From Cryomorphaceae bacterium (GTDB lineage Bacteria; Bacteroidota; Bacteroidia; Flavobacteriales; Flavobacteriaceae), in contig QOPZ01000004.1 in assembly GCA_003331885.1 (NCBI GenBank), forward strand, positions 1-40,924: a DNA stretch of 40,924 nt, read 5' to 3'. Under the pieces are notes generated by a model, which was given only the letters and a program-made list of their open reading frames with translations, was not told the DNA's origin and did no database searches. The translations under genes and the position numbers were made by a program. Within the stretch, counting starts at the first letter, position 1; each line of letters begins with the position of its first letter. Below, in pieces: positions 24,636 to 33,981 of this stretch.

Positions 24636-25421
24636 CTAGTTCAAAGATTTAATTCTGATATTTCTAAACTTTATAGGGTGACTTTCAGATTGTAAAGAAA
24701 TATATCCTTCGGTTAGCTTTTGATCCTTTTTATCAATCATATTTTCAGGAAGTCTACCATCATCACCATATCTTAAATTTGTATAAGTTAAAACAGTTTT
24801 TCCATTTATAATATGATGAGCTATAGAATCAGAGTAAACAATAATTTCTGCTTCGACCCAATCATCATTATTGAAGGTATCTGATTTTGATCTTGTGCAG
24901 TGTCCCTTAACTTTAACTGAATTCATATCCACATCCGTACCTGGTGTACATAAATTTCCAGTTGGACGAGAACCATCGTTGAGTCCTCCTAAAAACTGAG
25001 TTTCTATACTTACTGGAAATGGTTGATCTATCAAAAGAGTCTCTGGATGTTGACTGTGAAACATAACACCACTATTCTTTGTAGCCCATCCTTCCCCGCC
25101 ATTAGCTTGTTCACCAAAAAATTTGTATTCCAACTTGAGATGATAATTTTTAAATTTTTTCTTGGTATAATATAAATGACCATATCTAAAATCAAAATTT
25201 TCATAATTTTCGTATGAGACTTGAATTTGTCCATCTTTTACTTTAAAGGTATTTCCAAAATTTTCACCACTTGGATATCCTTTAATTTTAACAGTCCAAT
25301 CATCAAGATTATTTCCATTAAAAATATATTCCCAATCATCACCATTAGATAAACTTTTGAATCCTATTGCAATAAAAAAAATTGCTAGACCTACATAAAA
25401 AAAATTTAGAGATTTTTTCAT
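24636..25421 (-). CDS. DUF1080 (3-keto-disaccharide hydrolase-like) domain protein
   Basis: A 261-residue secreted or membrane-anchored protein. I place the start at the ATG at 25421 (MKKSLNFFYVGLAIFFIAIGFKS), a normal signal sequence. The ORF track extends 81 residues further upstream, but that extension is the translated tRNA-Gly (GVAQLVERQPSKLNVAGSNP) and cannot be real. The DUF1080 laminin-G-like fold is seen in WEYIFNGNNLDDWTVK, NSGVMFHSQHP, FPVSIETQFLGG, DDWVEAEIIVYSDSIAHHIINGKTV and EGYISLQSESHPIKFRNIRIKSL. DUF1080 proteins are linked to sugar-compound hydrolysis or binding. The tRNA ends 17 bp upstream, so both may share a transcript. Confidence 0.9.
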   Translation of the reverse strand: MKKSLNFFYVGLAIFFIAIGFKSLSNGDDWEYIFNGNNLDDWTVKIKGYPSGENFGNTFKVKDGQIQVSYENYENFDFRYGHLYYTKKKFKNYHLKLEYKFFGEQANGGEGWATKNSGVMFHSQHPETLLIDQPFPVSIETQFLGGLNDGSRPTGNLCTPGTDVDMNSVKVKGHCTRSKSDTFNNDDWVEAEIIVYSDSIAHHIINGKTVLTYTNLRYGDDGRLPENMIDKKDQKLTEGYISLQSESHPIKFRNIRIKSLN

Positions 25422-25438
25422 AACTATAATTTTATATG

Positions 25439-25511
25439 AGCGGGAGACCGGGTTCGAACCGGCGACATTCAGCTTGGAAGGCTGACGCTCTACCAACTGA
25501 GCTACTCCCGC
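25439..25511 (-). tRNA. tRNA-Gly (anticodon TCC)
   Basis: The reverse complement GCGGGAGTAGCTCAGTTGGTAGAGC folds as a cloverleaf. Acceptor GCGGGAG pairs with CTCCCGC. The anticodon arm is TCAGC-CTTCCAA-GCTGA with anticodon TCC (reads GGA). T arm is CCGG-TTCGAAC-CCGG. The discriminator is T and CCA is not encoded. The gene lies between the GNAT gene (divergent) and the DUF1080 gene (same strand). Confidence 0.95.
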
Positions 25512-25551
25512 AAAAAAAATTTTATTTATTTTAACAAATAAATTTATTTCT

Positions 25552-25992
25552 TTGAATTTAACTATAAAATTAATCAAATCAAATGAGCTCTTGTTTTTAA
25601 GAAGTAAAATTCTAAGAAACAATATAAGTCCAGACGATTGTAAATTTGATGGTGATGAACTCAAAGATACTTATCATTTAGGAGCATTTTGTTCAGGAAA
25701 ACTGATAGGAGCGGTTTCTTTAATAAAAAACAAATGTCAAAAAATGAGATTCAAAAACTGTTATCAGATGAGAGCACTTTGTGTTGATGATTTATTTCAA
25801 AAAAAAGGAGTAGGTAAAAAACTAGTCAAAGCAGTTGAAACTAGTTTAAAAGAATTAAGAATTAGTACTGTTTGGATGAATGCAAGAGAAACTGCAATAC
25901 CTTTTTACCGAAAATTAAATTATATTAATACCAATATTAAATATTCTATTGGGCAAATTGGTCTACATTATTTAATGTATAAAAAACTATGA
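25552..25992 (+). CDS. GNAT family N-acetyltransferase
   Basis: A 146-residue acetyltransferase. The acetyl-CoA-binding motif A is LCVDDLFQKKGVGKKLVKAVE (Q/R-x-x-G-x-G/A type), preceded by the strand GAFCSGKLIGAVSLIKN and followed by VWMNARETAIPFYRKLNYINT. It would transfer acetyl to a small molecule or protein amine; the substrate is unknown. The start appears to be TTG at 25552; no ATG is present near the expected N-terminus. It overlaps the M15 peptidase gene by 4 bp (ATGA). Confidence 0.86.
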   Translation: MNLTIKLIKSNELLFLRSKILRNNISPDDCKFDGDELKDTYHLGAFCSGKLIGAVSLIKNKCQKMRFKNCYQMRALCVDDLFQKKGVGKKLVKAVETSLKELRISTVWMNARETAIPFYRKLNYINTNIKYSIGQIGLHYLMYKKL

Positions 25993-26702
25993 TAGATTAT
26001 AAATTATTATGTTTGGTAATAATAGTTTTTGGATTAAACTGTATGAATTCACAAAACATAGATTATAAAACTTTACTAGGTATAGAGCATTCAAGTTTAG
26101 TTGGAGATTCAATTAAACTAGAAAAAAACACATTTATTGCAATGGAAAAAATGAGGAAGGCAGCTCTTCTTGATGGAATTAAAATAAAAGTAGTTTCAGG
26201 TTTTAGAGATTTTGAAAGACAAAAGCAAATTTGGAACAGAAAGTTTAAAAAGTTTACTACTGAAAATAATTTAAGTGATTTGGATGCAATTAAAGAAATT
26301 ATACGTTTTTCAACAATTCCAGGAACATCAAGACATCACTGGGGAACTGAAATTGATGTTATAGATGAAGATTTTAAAAATGAAAAAAATTTACTGATTT
26401 CTAACAAATATGAAGAAGGTGGAATATTTGAAAAGCTTAAAAAATGGATGGATAATAACTCTCAAAAATTTGGTTTTTACCTAACATATGATAACAATAT
26501 AAATAGAAAAGGATTTGAATATGAGCCGTGGCATTATAGCTATTTACCAGAATCAAAAAAATATTTAGAAAGTTTTTTAAAAATTGATATTGTTGAAATA
26601 ATTTCAAAGGTTGATATTAAAGGCAAAGAACTTTTTAACGAAAAATTTATTTCTGATTATATTAACAATAATATTCTAGAAATCAATCCTAATCTCAAAT
26701 GA
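25989..26702 (+). CDS. M15 family metallopeptidase (D-alanyl-D-alanine carboxypeptidase, VanY-like)
   Basis: A 237-residue zinc peptidase. A probable signal sequence covers the first ~20 residues (LLCLVIIVFGLNCMNS). The M15B core is visible: VVSGFRDFERQKQIW, the zinc ligands in GTSRHHWGTEIDV (SxHxxGxAxD pattern, Ala replaced by Glu), and the catalytic EPWHYSY near 185. It should trim the D-Ala from peptidoglycan stem peptides. It is in the chain GNAT-M15-gpmI and ends 34 bp before the most likely gpmI start. Confidence 0.88.
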   Translation: MIDYKLLCLVIIVFGLNCMNSQNIDYKTLLGIEHSSLVGDSIKLEKNTFIAMEKMRKAALLDGIKIKVVSGFRDFERQKQIWNRKFKKFTTENNLSDLDAIKEIIRFSTIPGTSRHHWGTEIDVIDEDFKNEKNLLISNKYEEGGIFEKLKKWMDNNSQKFGFYLTYDNNINRKGFEYEPWHYSYLPESKKYLESFLKIDIVEIISKVDIKGKELFNEKFISDYINNNILEINPNLK

Positions 26703-26713
26703 TATTTTATAGC

Positions 26714-26721
26714 TAAATTTG
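26714..26721 (+). promoter_or_regulatory. Bacteroidota -7 promoter element upstream of gpmI
   Basis: TAAATTTG matches TAnnTTTG exactly. It ends 15 bp before the TTG at 26737. The TTG used by the ORF track (26719-26721) lies inside this element, so if the promoter is real that start cannot be used from its transcript. No clear TTG is at the -33 distance. Confidence 0.4.
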
Positions 26722-26736
26722 CTTAGAACTATTGAT

Positions 26737-28257
26737 TTGAAAAAAACTAAAAAACTAATTCTATTAATTCTGGATGGTTGGGGAATTTCAAAAGATCCAG
26801 CAAAGTCTGCAATAGATAAAGCAAATACGCCTTGCTATGATTCATTGATTAAAAAATACCCAAATGCAAAACTTTTAACACATGGTAAAAGCGTAGGACT
26901 TCCTGATGGACAAATGGGAAATAGTGAAGTTGGTCATATGAATATTGGAGCTGGAAGAATAGTTTTTCAAGAATTAGCCAAAATAAATAATGATATAAAA
27001 AATGGTTTTTTAAAAAAAAATAAATCATTAAATAAGTGCATTGATCAAGCAATTTTAAATAAAAAAAATATTCATCTTATTGGCTTAGCTTCAGATGGTG
27101 GTGTACATTCTCATATTTCTCATTTAAAAGAATTAATAGATATTATTGAATCTAAAAAAGCTAAGAACACCTTTATCCATGCATTTACCGATGGTAGAGA
27201 TGTCGATCCTATGTCTGGATTAAAGCATATAAAAAGTATTTTAGATTTTATTGAAAATTCAAGTTTTGAGTTAGCGTCTATATGTGGAAGATATTATTCA
27301 ATGGACAGAGACAAAAGATGGGATAGAGTAAAGAAAGCATATGATCTTTTAGTTAATGGAAAGGGATATGTAAGTAATGATCCACTAAAAGCAATTCAAG
27401 AATCTTACAATAATGGTATAACTGATGAATTCATAAGTCCTATAGCAATAGCTAAAAACAATAAACCCGTGGCTAAAATAAAAGATGGTGATTTGGTTCT
27501 ATTTTATAATTTTAGAACCGATAGAGGAAGGCAATTAACAGAGGTTTTAAGTCAGTATGATTTAATTGAATTTGGAATGAAAAAATTAGACTTAAACTAT
27601 TTAACAATGACTAATTATAATAATGATTATAATAATATATCTGTTATATATGAAAACAAAAACTTAAAAGACACTTTAGGTGAAGTTTTATCTGTTAATA
27701 GTAAAAATCAAATCAGAATTGCTGAAACTGAAAAATATCCACACGTAACCTTCTTTTTTAATGGTGGAAAAGAAGAAAAATTCATTAATGAAAAAAGAAT
27801 AATGTGTGAATCACCTAAGGTTGCAACTTATGATTTAAAACCTGAAATGAGTGCTCTGAGTATTACTAACTCCATAATCCCTGAAATACAAAATAAAAGC
27901 GCTGATTTTATTTGTTTAAATTTTGCAAATCCTGATATGGTTGGACATACCGGAGATTTTAAGGCTGCAATTAAAGCATGTGAAGCTGTCGATGATTGTA
28001 CTAGTACAATTATTAAAGAATGTTTAAAAAATGATTACTCAATAATTTTAATAGCTGATCATGGCAATAGTGATGTTATGATTAATGATGATGGAACTCC
28101 AAATACTGCACATACAACTAATCCTGTTCCAATAATTATAATTGATGATGATGTTAAAAAAGTTAATGATGGTGTTCTTGCAGATATAGCTCCTACTATT
28201 TTAAATATTTTAGATCTTAAAAAACCAAAACTAATGACTGGTAATACATTGATATGA
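26737..28257 (+). CDS. gpmI: 2,3-bisphosphoglycerate-independent phosphoglycerate mutase
   Basis: The cytosolic glycolytic enzyme that interconverts 3- and 2-phosphoglycerate with two metal ions. The family start LILLILDGWG, the phospho-Ser motif MGNSEVGHMNIGAGR (Ser about 63 from my start), DGRDVDP, RYYSMDRDKRWDR, FNFRTDRGRQLTE, FANPDMVGHTGD and LIADHGNSD are all intact. The ORF track begins at TTG 26719; I prefer TTG 26737 (MKKTKKLILLILDGWG), the usual length and consistent with the -7 element. That gives 506 residues. It overlaps the thioredoxin-like gene by 4 bp. Confidence 0.95.
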   Translation: MKKTKKLILLILDGWGISKDPAKSAIDKANTPCYDSLIKKYPNAKLLTHGKSVGLPDGQMGNSEVGHMNIGAGRIVFQELAKINNDIKNGFLKKNKSLNKCIDQAILNKKNIHLIGLASDGGVHSHISHLKELIDIIESKKAKNTFIHAFTDGRDVDPMSGLKHIKSILDFIENSSFELASICGRYYSMDRDKRWDRVKKAYDLLVNGKGYVSNDPLKAIQESYNNGITDEFISPIAIAKNNKPVAKIKDGDLVLFYNFRTDRGRQLTEVLSQYDLIEFGMKKLDLNYLTMTNYNNDYNNISVIYENKNLKDTLGEVLSVNSKNQIRIAETEKYPHVTFFFNGGKEEKFINEKRIMCESPKVATYDLKPEMSALSITNSIIPEIQNKSADFICLNFANPDMVGHTGDFKAAIKACEAVDDCTSTIIKECLKNDYSIILIADHGNSDVMINDDGTPNTAHTTNPVPIIIIDDDVKKVNDGVLADIAPTILNILDLKKPKLMTGNTLI

Positions 28258-28799
28258 AAAAAATAACTCTTCTATTAATATTAATTTTTTTTTCATGTAA
28301 AAATCCATCAACAAAAAGTAATGAAAAAGATGAAACTATCGATGATATTGAATATGTTGATTTAATTGGAAGCTTTAATAGAACTGATTTAAATAAAGAT
28401 CCTTACCGTTCATGGTTTTTAGAAAATTATGAGAATTATGAACTAGATTTAGAAACTGCATCTAAGTTGAAAAAATTAATTAATCGTAAAATAAAAATCA
28501 AAGTTATAATGGGTACATGGTGCAGTGATAGCAGAGATAATGTGCCTGGGTTTTTCAAATTAATGGATCATATAAAGTTTAGAAAAAGAAATATCGAATT
28601 AATTGGACTTAACGTTGATAAAAAAAATCCAAATGAAGATGAATTAAAATATGAGATAATTAATGTTCCTACTTTTATTTTTTATAATAATGATAAAGAA
28701 ATTAATAGAATAGTTGAGCTAACAATTGAATCACTAGAAAAAGATATTTTAAAAATATTAGATGGTTCTGGTTATCAAAATGCATATTATGGATTCTAA
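28254..28799 (+). CDS. Thioredoxin-fold lipoprotein
   Basis: A 181-residue lipoprotein (MKKITLLLILIFFSC, Cys15) with a thioredoxin-like fold. The active-site region is IMGTWCSDSRDNVPGFFKL, so the redox motif is C90-S-D-S, with no second Cys. The cis-Pro is in INVPTFIFYNN. Homologues that I recall have CGDS at this position, so a single-Cys site seems usual for the group. It may act as a disulfide isomerase or bind a partner rather than perform a dithiol exchange. It follows gpmI by an ATGA overlap and ends 10 bp inside the map gene. Confidence 0.85.
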   Translation: MKKITLLLILIFFSCKNPSTKSNEKDETIDDIEYVDLIGSFNRTDLNKDPYRSWFLENYENYELDLETASKLKKLINRKIKIKVIMGTWCSDSRDNVPGFFKLMDHIKFRKRNIELIGLNVDKKNPNEDELKYEIINVPTFIFYNNDKEINRIVELTIESLEKDILKILDGSGYQNAYYGF

Positions 28800-29619
28800 G
28801 AAAATTATTTTAAAATCTATTGAAGAAATTAAGTTGATGTATGAAAGCGCACAACTTGTTTCTAAAACTTTAGGTTTGTTAGCTAAAGAAATTAAGCCTG
28901 GAATTAATTCTCTAGATTTAGATAAATTAGCAGAAGAATTTATTAGAGATAACGGAGGAATACCTGGTTTTCTGGGTATGTATGATTTTCCAAATACATT
29001 ATGTGTAAGTCCAAATTTTGAAGTTGTTCATGGAATACCCAACAAAAAACCTTTAGAAAATGGAGATATTGTATCAATAGATTGCGGAGTATTAAAAAAT
29101 GGATTTTATGGAGATCATGCATACACATTTAAAGTTGGAGATGTATCATTAGAAGTTCAAAAACTTTTAGATATTGCATTAGCTTCATTATACATTGGAA
29201 TTAAAGAGTTTAAAAAAGGTAAAAGAGTAGGTGATATAAGCAATGCCATACAATTTTATAATGAAACTAATGGATATGGCGTAGTTAGAGAATTAGTTGG
29301 CCATGGATTAGGTAGAAGTTTACATGAAAGTCCTGAAATTCCAAATTTTGGTAAAAAAGGTAATGGTAAAAAATTTGAAGATGGGATGGTCTTAGCTATT
29401 GAACCAATGATTAATATGGGAACAGAAAAAGTTAATTTCTTAAATGATGGTTGGACTGTAGAAACTGCTGATAAACTACCAAGTGTTCATTTTGAACATG
29501 ATGTAGCTATGATAAATGGCAAACCCATTCTTCTATCAACGTTTGATTTTATATATGAATCTTTGGGCATAAAATCAGATGAAGAAAATGAATTTAAATG
29601 GAATGAGAATAATTATTAA
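28789..29619 (+). CDS. map: Type I methionine aminopeptidase
   Basis: It removes the initiator Met from nascent proteins in the cytosol. All metal ligands are visible: Asp in SIDCGV, Asp in YGDHAYTF, His in VGHGLGRSLHE, Glu in AIEPMIN and Glu in HFEHDVAM. The ORF track gives 285 residues from 28762. The family start near SIEEIKLMYESA favours ATG 28789 (MDSKKIILKSIEEI; 276 residues), though ATG 28780 is also possible. It overlaps the thioredoxin-like gene by 11 bp and the methyltransferase gene by about 17 bp. Confidence 0.95.
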   Translation: MDSKKIILKSIEEIKLMYESAQLVSKTLGLLAKEIKPGINSLDLDKLAEEFIRDNGGIPGFLGMYDFPNTLCVSPNFEVVHGIPNKKPLENGDIVSIDCGVLKNGFYGDHAYTFKVGDVSLEVQKLLDIALASLYIGIKEFKKGKRVGDISNAIQFYNETNGYGVVRELVGHGLGRSLHESPEIPNFGKKGNGKKFEDGMVLAIEPMINMGTEKVNFLNDGWTVETADKLPSVHFEHDVAMINGKPILLSTFDFIYESLGIKSDEENEFKWNENNY

Positions 29620-30370
29620 ATTCTTACTGAATTACTTTCCAAGAAGTATATTAATTAGATTAAGTATAATCTTTCGACCAGTTTTTAATTTTCTTTTTAG
29701 TGGCGATAAGTTTTTAGATCCTATTAATGAAAAATCTTATTCAAGATTTTTTCCATATGGTTATAATAATCCTAGAAAAAATGCTCTATCATTAGGAACT
29801 TTATCACTAGAGCGACATCGTTTATTATGGCTGTATTTAAAAAATGAAACATCTTTTTTTAATATAGATAATAAGATTCTTCATATAGCTCCTGAACAGT
29901 GTTTCTATTATTTTTTTAAAAAATATTTTAAAGATTATTATACAGCTGATTTAAATTCGCCATTAGCTGAATACAAAGTGGACATATGTAAAATGCCCTT
30001 TGATGATAATTCATTTGATTATATTTTATGTAATCATGTTTTAGAACATGTCTATGATGATGATTTAGCAATTATTGAATTAAGAAGAGTTTTAAAAAAT
30101 AATGGTGTTGCAATTTTACAAGTACCATTAGATTTAAAATTAAAAAACACAATTGATGGTAGAGATATAAATAATTTAAAAAAAAGAAATGAATTATTTG
30201 GCCAATATGATCACTTAAGAGTTTATGGAAATGACTTTTTCGATAAAATTAAAAAGCATGGATTTAATGTCAAAAGAGTAAAATACTGTGACAATTTAAG
30301 TGTTAGTCAGATTAAAAAATATGGTTTAATTAAGGAAGAAATAATTCCTTATTGTGTTAAGGTTGAATAA
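29603..30370 (+). CDS. Class I SAM-dependent methyltransferase
   Basis: A methyltransferase of about 255 residues. Methyltransf_11-type motifs are ILHIAPEQCFYYFFKKY (motif I without the classical GxGxG), TADLNSPLAEYKVDICKMPFDDNSFDYILCNHVLEHVYDD, and LKNNGVAILQVPL. The usual N-terminal start in this family, ~10 residues before NYFPRSILIRLS, fits ATG 29603 rather than the track's 29579. The substrate is unknown. It begins inside the map gene end. Its last 14 bp overlap the convergent apbE gene. Confidence 0.85.
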   Translation: MRIIIKFLLNYFPRSILIRLSIIFRPVFNFLFSGDKFLDPINEKSYSRFFPYGYNNPRKNALSLGTLSLERHRLLWLYLKNETSFFNIDNKILHIAPEQCFYYFFKKYFKDYYTADLNSPLAEYKVDICKMPFDDNSFDYILCNHVLEHVYDDDLAIIELRRVLKNNGVAILQVPLDLKLKNTIDGRDINNLKKRNELFGQYDHLRVYGNDFFDKIKKHGFNVKRVKYCDNLSVSQIKKYGLIKEEIIPYCVKVE

Positions 30371-31391
30371 TTAATTCTTTAAATCCATCGGAAATATACT
30401 CCGAAAGATTATTATTAGAATCAAAATAAATTATTAGTGATTCAATTTCATCATTATTTTCAGTAAGATTTATTATATAATCTAAATTACCAACCATCAT
30501 GGCAGTGGCATAAGCATCAGCTACAAAGCAAGATTTGGATATTACAGAGGCACTTAGAATATTGCTTTGTTGGGATTTACCATTCAAAGGATTAATTGTA
30601 TGAACATATTTAATTCCTGTTTTAGGGTCAACTCTATAATTTCTATAATTACCTGATGATGCTATTGATACATTATTTAGTTTAACTTTTTTACTAATTA
30701 TATCATCTTGTTTCTTCGGTTCAGGATTTTCAATTCCAATTTTCCAAAAACTATCTTTAAAATGATTTTTGCCCATAGATCTTATTTCACCGCCAATATT
30801 AATCATGTAGTCATTGACCCCCTTCGACTCTAACATTTCGCCAACTATATCAACCGCATATCCTTTAGCAATTGCATTAAAATCAAGTTTTGTGAATTGA
30901 TTTTGTTTAACTAGCTTATTGTTTACTATAGATACTTTGTCAAAACCAACAGATTGTAAAATCAATAATATTTCGTTAGAATTTATTTCATTTATAGTTT
31001 TGTCAGGACCAAATCCATAATATTCAAGTAAATTTCCAATTGATGGGTCAAACATGCCCCCAGTTTTATTGTAAATGACTTTTGATTTATTAAAAACATC
31101 AATAAATAAATTATCAAGTTGAATATTCTCTCCTCTATTAACTTTTGAAATAGTTGAGTTATCAATGTATGTTGATAATGAATTATCAAACATAGAAAAG
31201 ATTGAATCTATTTCTGTTTTGTTAATTATATTCTCATCATGAGAGAAAAATTTAATATTATAAAAAGTCCCAAACGTAGAGCCTGAAAGTTCATCATAAG
31301 GTCTTTTAATATCGCAGGAAATAATAAGATTAACTGAAAGAAATAAGCAAAAATACTTTTGGTAAGAATATAATTTATTCTCCAAAGTCAT
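30357..31391 (-). CDS. apbE: FAD:protein FMN transferase (lipoprotein)
   Basis: ApbE attaches FMN by a phosphoester bond to Thr residues of target proteins such as NqrB and NqrC. I choose ATG 31391 ([26 protein letters not shown], lipid Cys26), giving 344 residues; the track's 31442 start would run through the nqrF 3' end without a signal. Family motifs are [63 protein letters not shown] and [37 protein letters not shown]. It acts in the periplasm. It is the last gene of the nqr operon and overlaps nqrF by 17 bp. Confidence 0.94.
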   Translation of the reverse strand: MTLENKLYSYQKYFCLFLSVNLIISCDIKRPYDELSGSTFGTFYNIKFFSHDENIINKTEIDSIFSMFDNSLSTYIDNSTISKVNRGENIQLDNLFIDVFNKSKVIYNKTGGMFDPSIGNLLEYYGFGPDKTINEINSNEILLILQSVGFDKVSIVNNKLVKQNQFTKLDFNAIAKGYAVDIVGEMLESKGVNDYMINIGGEIRSMGKNHFKDSFWKIGIENPEPKKQDDIISKKVKLNNVSIASSGNYRNYRVDPKTGIKYVHTINPLNGKSQQSNILSASVISKSCFVADAYATAMMVGNLDYIINLTENNDEIESLIIYFDSNNNLSEYISDGFKELIIQP

Positions 31392-32673
31392 CAAATCTAA
31401 TATTCTCTGGTGGAACTCCATAATCAAGAGCCATTTTATCAACTGCTTTATTCATAAGAGGAGGCCCACAGTAGTATACCTCAATATCTTCAGGTGATTC
31501 ATGATGATCTAAATAATTATCAATAACAGCTTGATGAATAAATCCGACAAAACCGTCACCCTCACCATCTAATCCATCTTTAACTTTCCAATTATCTTCA
31601 TCCATTGGTTCAGATAAAGCGATATAAAACTTAAAATTAGGGTAATCTTTTTCTAAAGCTCTAAAATGATCAACATAGAAGAGTTCTCGTTTTGATCTTC
31701 CTCCATACCAGAAGTTTACTTTTCTTCCCGATTTGACTGTTCTAAATAAATGATATAGGTGTGATCTCATTGGAGCCATCCCAGCACCACCTCCTATATA
31801 AAGCATTTCTGCATCTGATTCATTAATGAAGAAGTCACCGTAAGGTCCAGAAATAGTAACAGTGTCACCTGGTTTCTTTGCAAAAACATAAGTAGATGCT
31901 ATTCCAGGATTTACATCCATCCAGGCATTTTTATTTCTATCCCATGGAGGAGTAGCAATTCTTACATTCAGCATAATTTCTCTTCCTTCAGCAGGAAAAG
32001 ATGCCATTGAGTATGCTCGCTCTACATCTTCATCATTCTTCATTTTCAAATCCCATAATCCGAATTTGTCCCATTCCATTTTGAATTTTTGAGGATCGTC
32101 AGGATGTTCTTTAGGATGAGATGTTATATCAATATCTTTATAATTAACCTCACACTTAGGAATTTCAATTTGAATATATCCGCCAGCTTTGTAATTCATT
32201 TCTTCAGGTATTTCAACAACAAACTCTTTGATAAAGGATGCTACATTATAATTTCTTACAACTTTAGCTTCATATTTTTTAATTCCAAAAACTTCCTCAG
32301 GAACATGAATTTTCATATTCTCCTTTACTTTTACTTGACAGCCTAATCTCCAGCCATCTTTTATTTCTTTTCTTGAAAAATGAGGAACCTCAGTTGGTAA
32401 TATTTCACCGCCTCCATCATTAACAATACATTTACACTGAACACATGTACCACCACCTCCACAGGCTGATGGTAAAAAAACTTTGTTATTACCTAAAGTT
32501 GATAAGAGAGTACTACCAGAATCAACTTCAATTTCTTTTTCATCATTAATCAGAATTTTAACTGGTCCTGAGGGGAGCAACTTTGCCTTTACAGCTAGTA
32601 ATAAGGCAACTAAAATATAAATAATCAGAATAAAGATTATTGTACTAATTAATATGTAAGTATAAACGCTCAT
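31375..32673 (-). CDS. nqrF: Na+-translocating NADH:quinone reductase subunit F
   Basis: A 432-residue entry subunit, which oxidises NADH and passes electrons through FAD and a 2Fe-2S centre. One N-terminal membrane helix ([21 protein letters not shown]) is followed by the ferredoxin domain with Cys ligands in [14 protein letters not shown] and WRLGCQV. The FAD motif is RAYSMAS, and NAD binding residues are in [15 protein letters not shown]. The C-terminus [31 protein letters not shown] is typical. It starts 4 bp inside nqrE (ATG at 32673) and is followed by apbE. Confidence 0.97.
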   Translation of the reverse strand: MSVYTYILISTIIFILIIYILVALLLAVKAKLLPSGPVKILINDEKEIEVDSGSTLLSTLGNNKVFLPSACGGGGTCVQCKCIVNDGGGEILPTEVPHFSRKEIKDGWRLGCQVKVKENMKIHVPEEVFGIKKYEAKVVRNYNVASFIKEFVVEIPEEMNYKAGGYIQIEIPKCEVNYKDIDITSHPKEHPDDPQKFKMEWDKFGLWDLKMKNDEDVERAYSMASFPAEGREIMLNVRIATPPWDRNKNAWMDVNPGIASTYVFAKKPGDTVTISGPYGDFFINESDAEMLYIGGGAGMAPMRSHLYHLFRTVKSGRKVNFWYGGRSKRELFYVDHFRALEKDYPNFKFYIALSEPMDEDNWKVKDGLDGEGDGFVGFIHQAVIDNYLDHHESPEDIEVYYCGPPLMNKAVDKMALDYGVPPENIRFDDFGE

Positions 32674-33290
32674 AATTTAATTCCCATAAAACTCATAAAT
32701 CCAATTGCCATAAGTCCTGTTATAATAAATGTAATTCCTAACCCTCTTAATGGCGCTGGAATATTTGAATAAGCAATTTTTTCTCTAATAGCAGCAATAG
32801 CTACAATTGCTAAAAACCAACCAACACCCGATCCAAATCCATATACTGTAGCTTCAGAAACATTAGTAATATCCTTAATTTTTAGAAATAGTGATCCACC
32901 AAGAATGGCACAATTTACAGCAATTAACGGAAGAAAAATTCCCAATGAACCATAAAGTGCAGGTGAAAATTTTTCAATAATCATTTCTACTAGTTGTACC
33001 ATAGATGCAATTACTGCAATAAACATTATAAGACTTAGAAATCTTAAATCTAGTTCAGCATATTCAGGGCCTATCCATTCAAGGCCTCCTGGGACCAATA
33101 AATATTCCCATATTAAATAGTTTATAGGAACTGTGACAGTTAAAACAAAAATCACTGCAAGCCCCATTCCTACTCCGTTTTTTAGGGTTTTTGAAATAGC
33201 TAAGTAAGAGCACATTCCAAGAAAATATGCAAATACCATATTTTCTATAAAAATACTTTTAATAAATAAATTTAAATATTGCTCCATCAT
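32670..33290 (-). CDS. nqrE: Na+-translocating NADH:quinone reductase subunit E
   Basis: A 206-residue subunit with six membrane helices, homologous to NqrD and RnfA. The conserved Cys residues that help ligate the membrane-embedded iron-sulfur centre lie in [11 protein letters not shown] and in [12 protein letters not shown]. The usual ending is GFMSF. It lies between nqrD (1-bp gap) and nqrF (4-bp overlap). Confidence 0.97.
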   Translation of the reverse strand: MMEQYLNLFIKSIFIENMVFAYFLGMCSYLAISKTLKNGVGMGLAVIFVLTVTVPINYLIWEYLLVPGGLEWIGPEYAELDLRFLSLIMFIAVIASMVQLVEMIIEKFSPALYGSLGIFLPLIAVNCAILGGSLFLKIKDITNVSEATVYGFGSGVGWFLAIVAIAAIREKIAYSNIPAPLRGLGITFIITGLMAIGFMSFMGIKL

Positions 33291-33291
33291 T

Positions 33292-33978
33292 TTAATTTTC
33301 CTCTATTAATTTTGTATTTCTAGATCTTTGAACCCATATTATTAATCCTACAGTTATTAAAGCCATTGGAGAAAGCAGCATAAGTCCATTATCTTCATAA
33401 CCCATTTCATATATAAAGTCAGGAATTACCTGAACTCCCATTAACTTTCCTGAGCCTAAAAGCTCTCTAAAAAAAGCTACAAGTATTAAAATAAATCCAT
33501 ATCCAAAAGCATTTCCAATTCCATCAAGAAAGGATTTCCATACTCCATTTCCAAGGGCAAAAGCTTCCAACCTTCCCATCACAATACAGTTAGTAACAAT
33601 TAATCCAATAAAAATTGATAATTCCTTACTTACATCGTAGGCGTATGCTCTAAGAACCTCATCAACTAGAGCTACCAATGATGAAATTACAACTAGAAAA
33701 ACAATAATCCTTATTCTATTTGGGATCAAATTCCTTAGTAAAGAAATAATAACATTACTACTTGCCATTACAAAAATGACCGACATAGTCATAACAATTG
33801 CAGGTTTTAGTTGAACAGTAATAGCAAGTGCAGAACATATTCCTAAAACTTGAACAGTTATTGGATTATTATCATCTAATGGATCTGTTAAAAGTTGCCT
33901 ATTTTTTTTAGAAAAAATAGGCTCACTATTTTTTGATATAAAAAAGAAAGATGATTTATTTTTATTTTTTTCGCTCAT
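33292..33978 (-). CDS. nqrD: Na+-translocating NADH:quinone reductase subunit D
   Basis: A 228-residue membrane subunit with six helices. The conserved Cys ligands of the intramembrane iron-sulfur centre are visible in LGICSALAITVQLKPAI and IVTNCIVMGRLEAFA. The first ~30 residues (MSEKNKNKSSFFFISKNSEPIFSKKNRQLLTDPL) are a polar N-terminal extension typical of NqrD. It follows nqrC after a 3-bp gap. Confidence 0.96.
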   Translation of the reverse strand: MSEKNKNKSSFFFISKNSEPIFSKKNRQLLTDPLDDNNPITVQVLGICSALAITVQLKPAIVMTMSVIFVMASSNVIISLLRNLIPNRIRIIVFLVVISSLVALVDEVLRAYAYDVSKELSIFIGLIVTNCIVMGRLEAFALGNGVWKSFLDGIGNAFGYGFILILVAFFRELLGSGKLMGVQVIPDFIYEMGYEDNGLMLLSPMALITVGLIIWVQRSRNTKLIEEN

Positions 33979-33981
33979 TTC

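Noticed and set aside
31392-31442. 17-residue N-terminal extension of ApbE in the ORF track
   Set aside because: It would run inside the nqrF coding end and put the lipoprotein signal too far from the N-terminus; ATG 31391 gives a proper signal.
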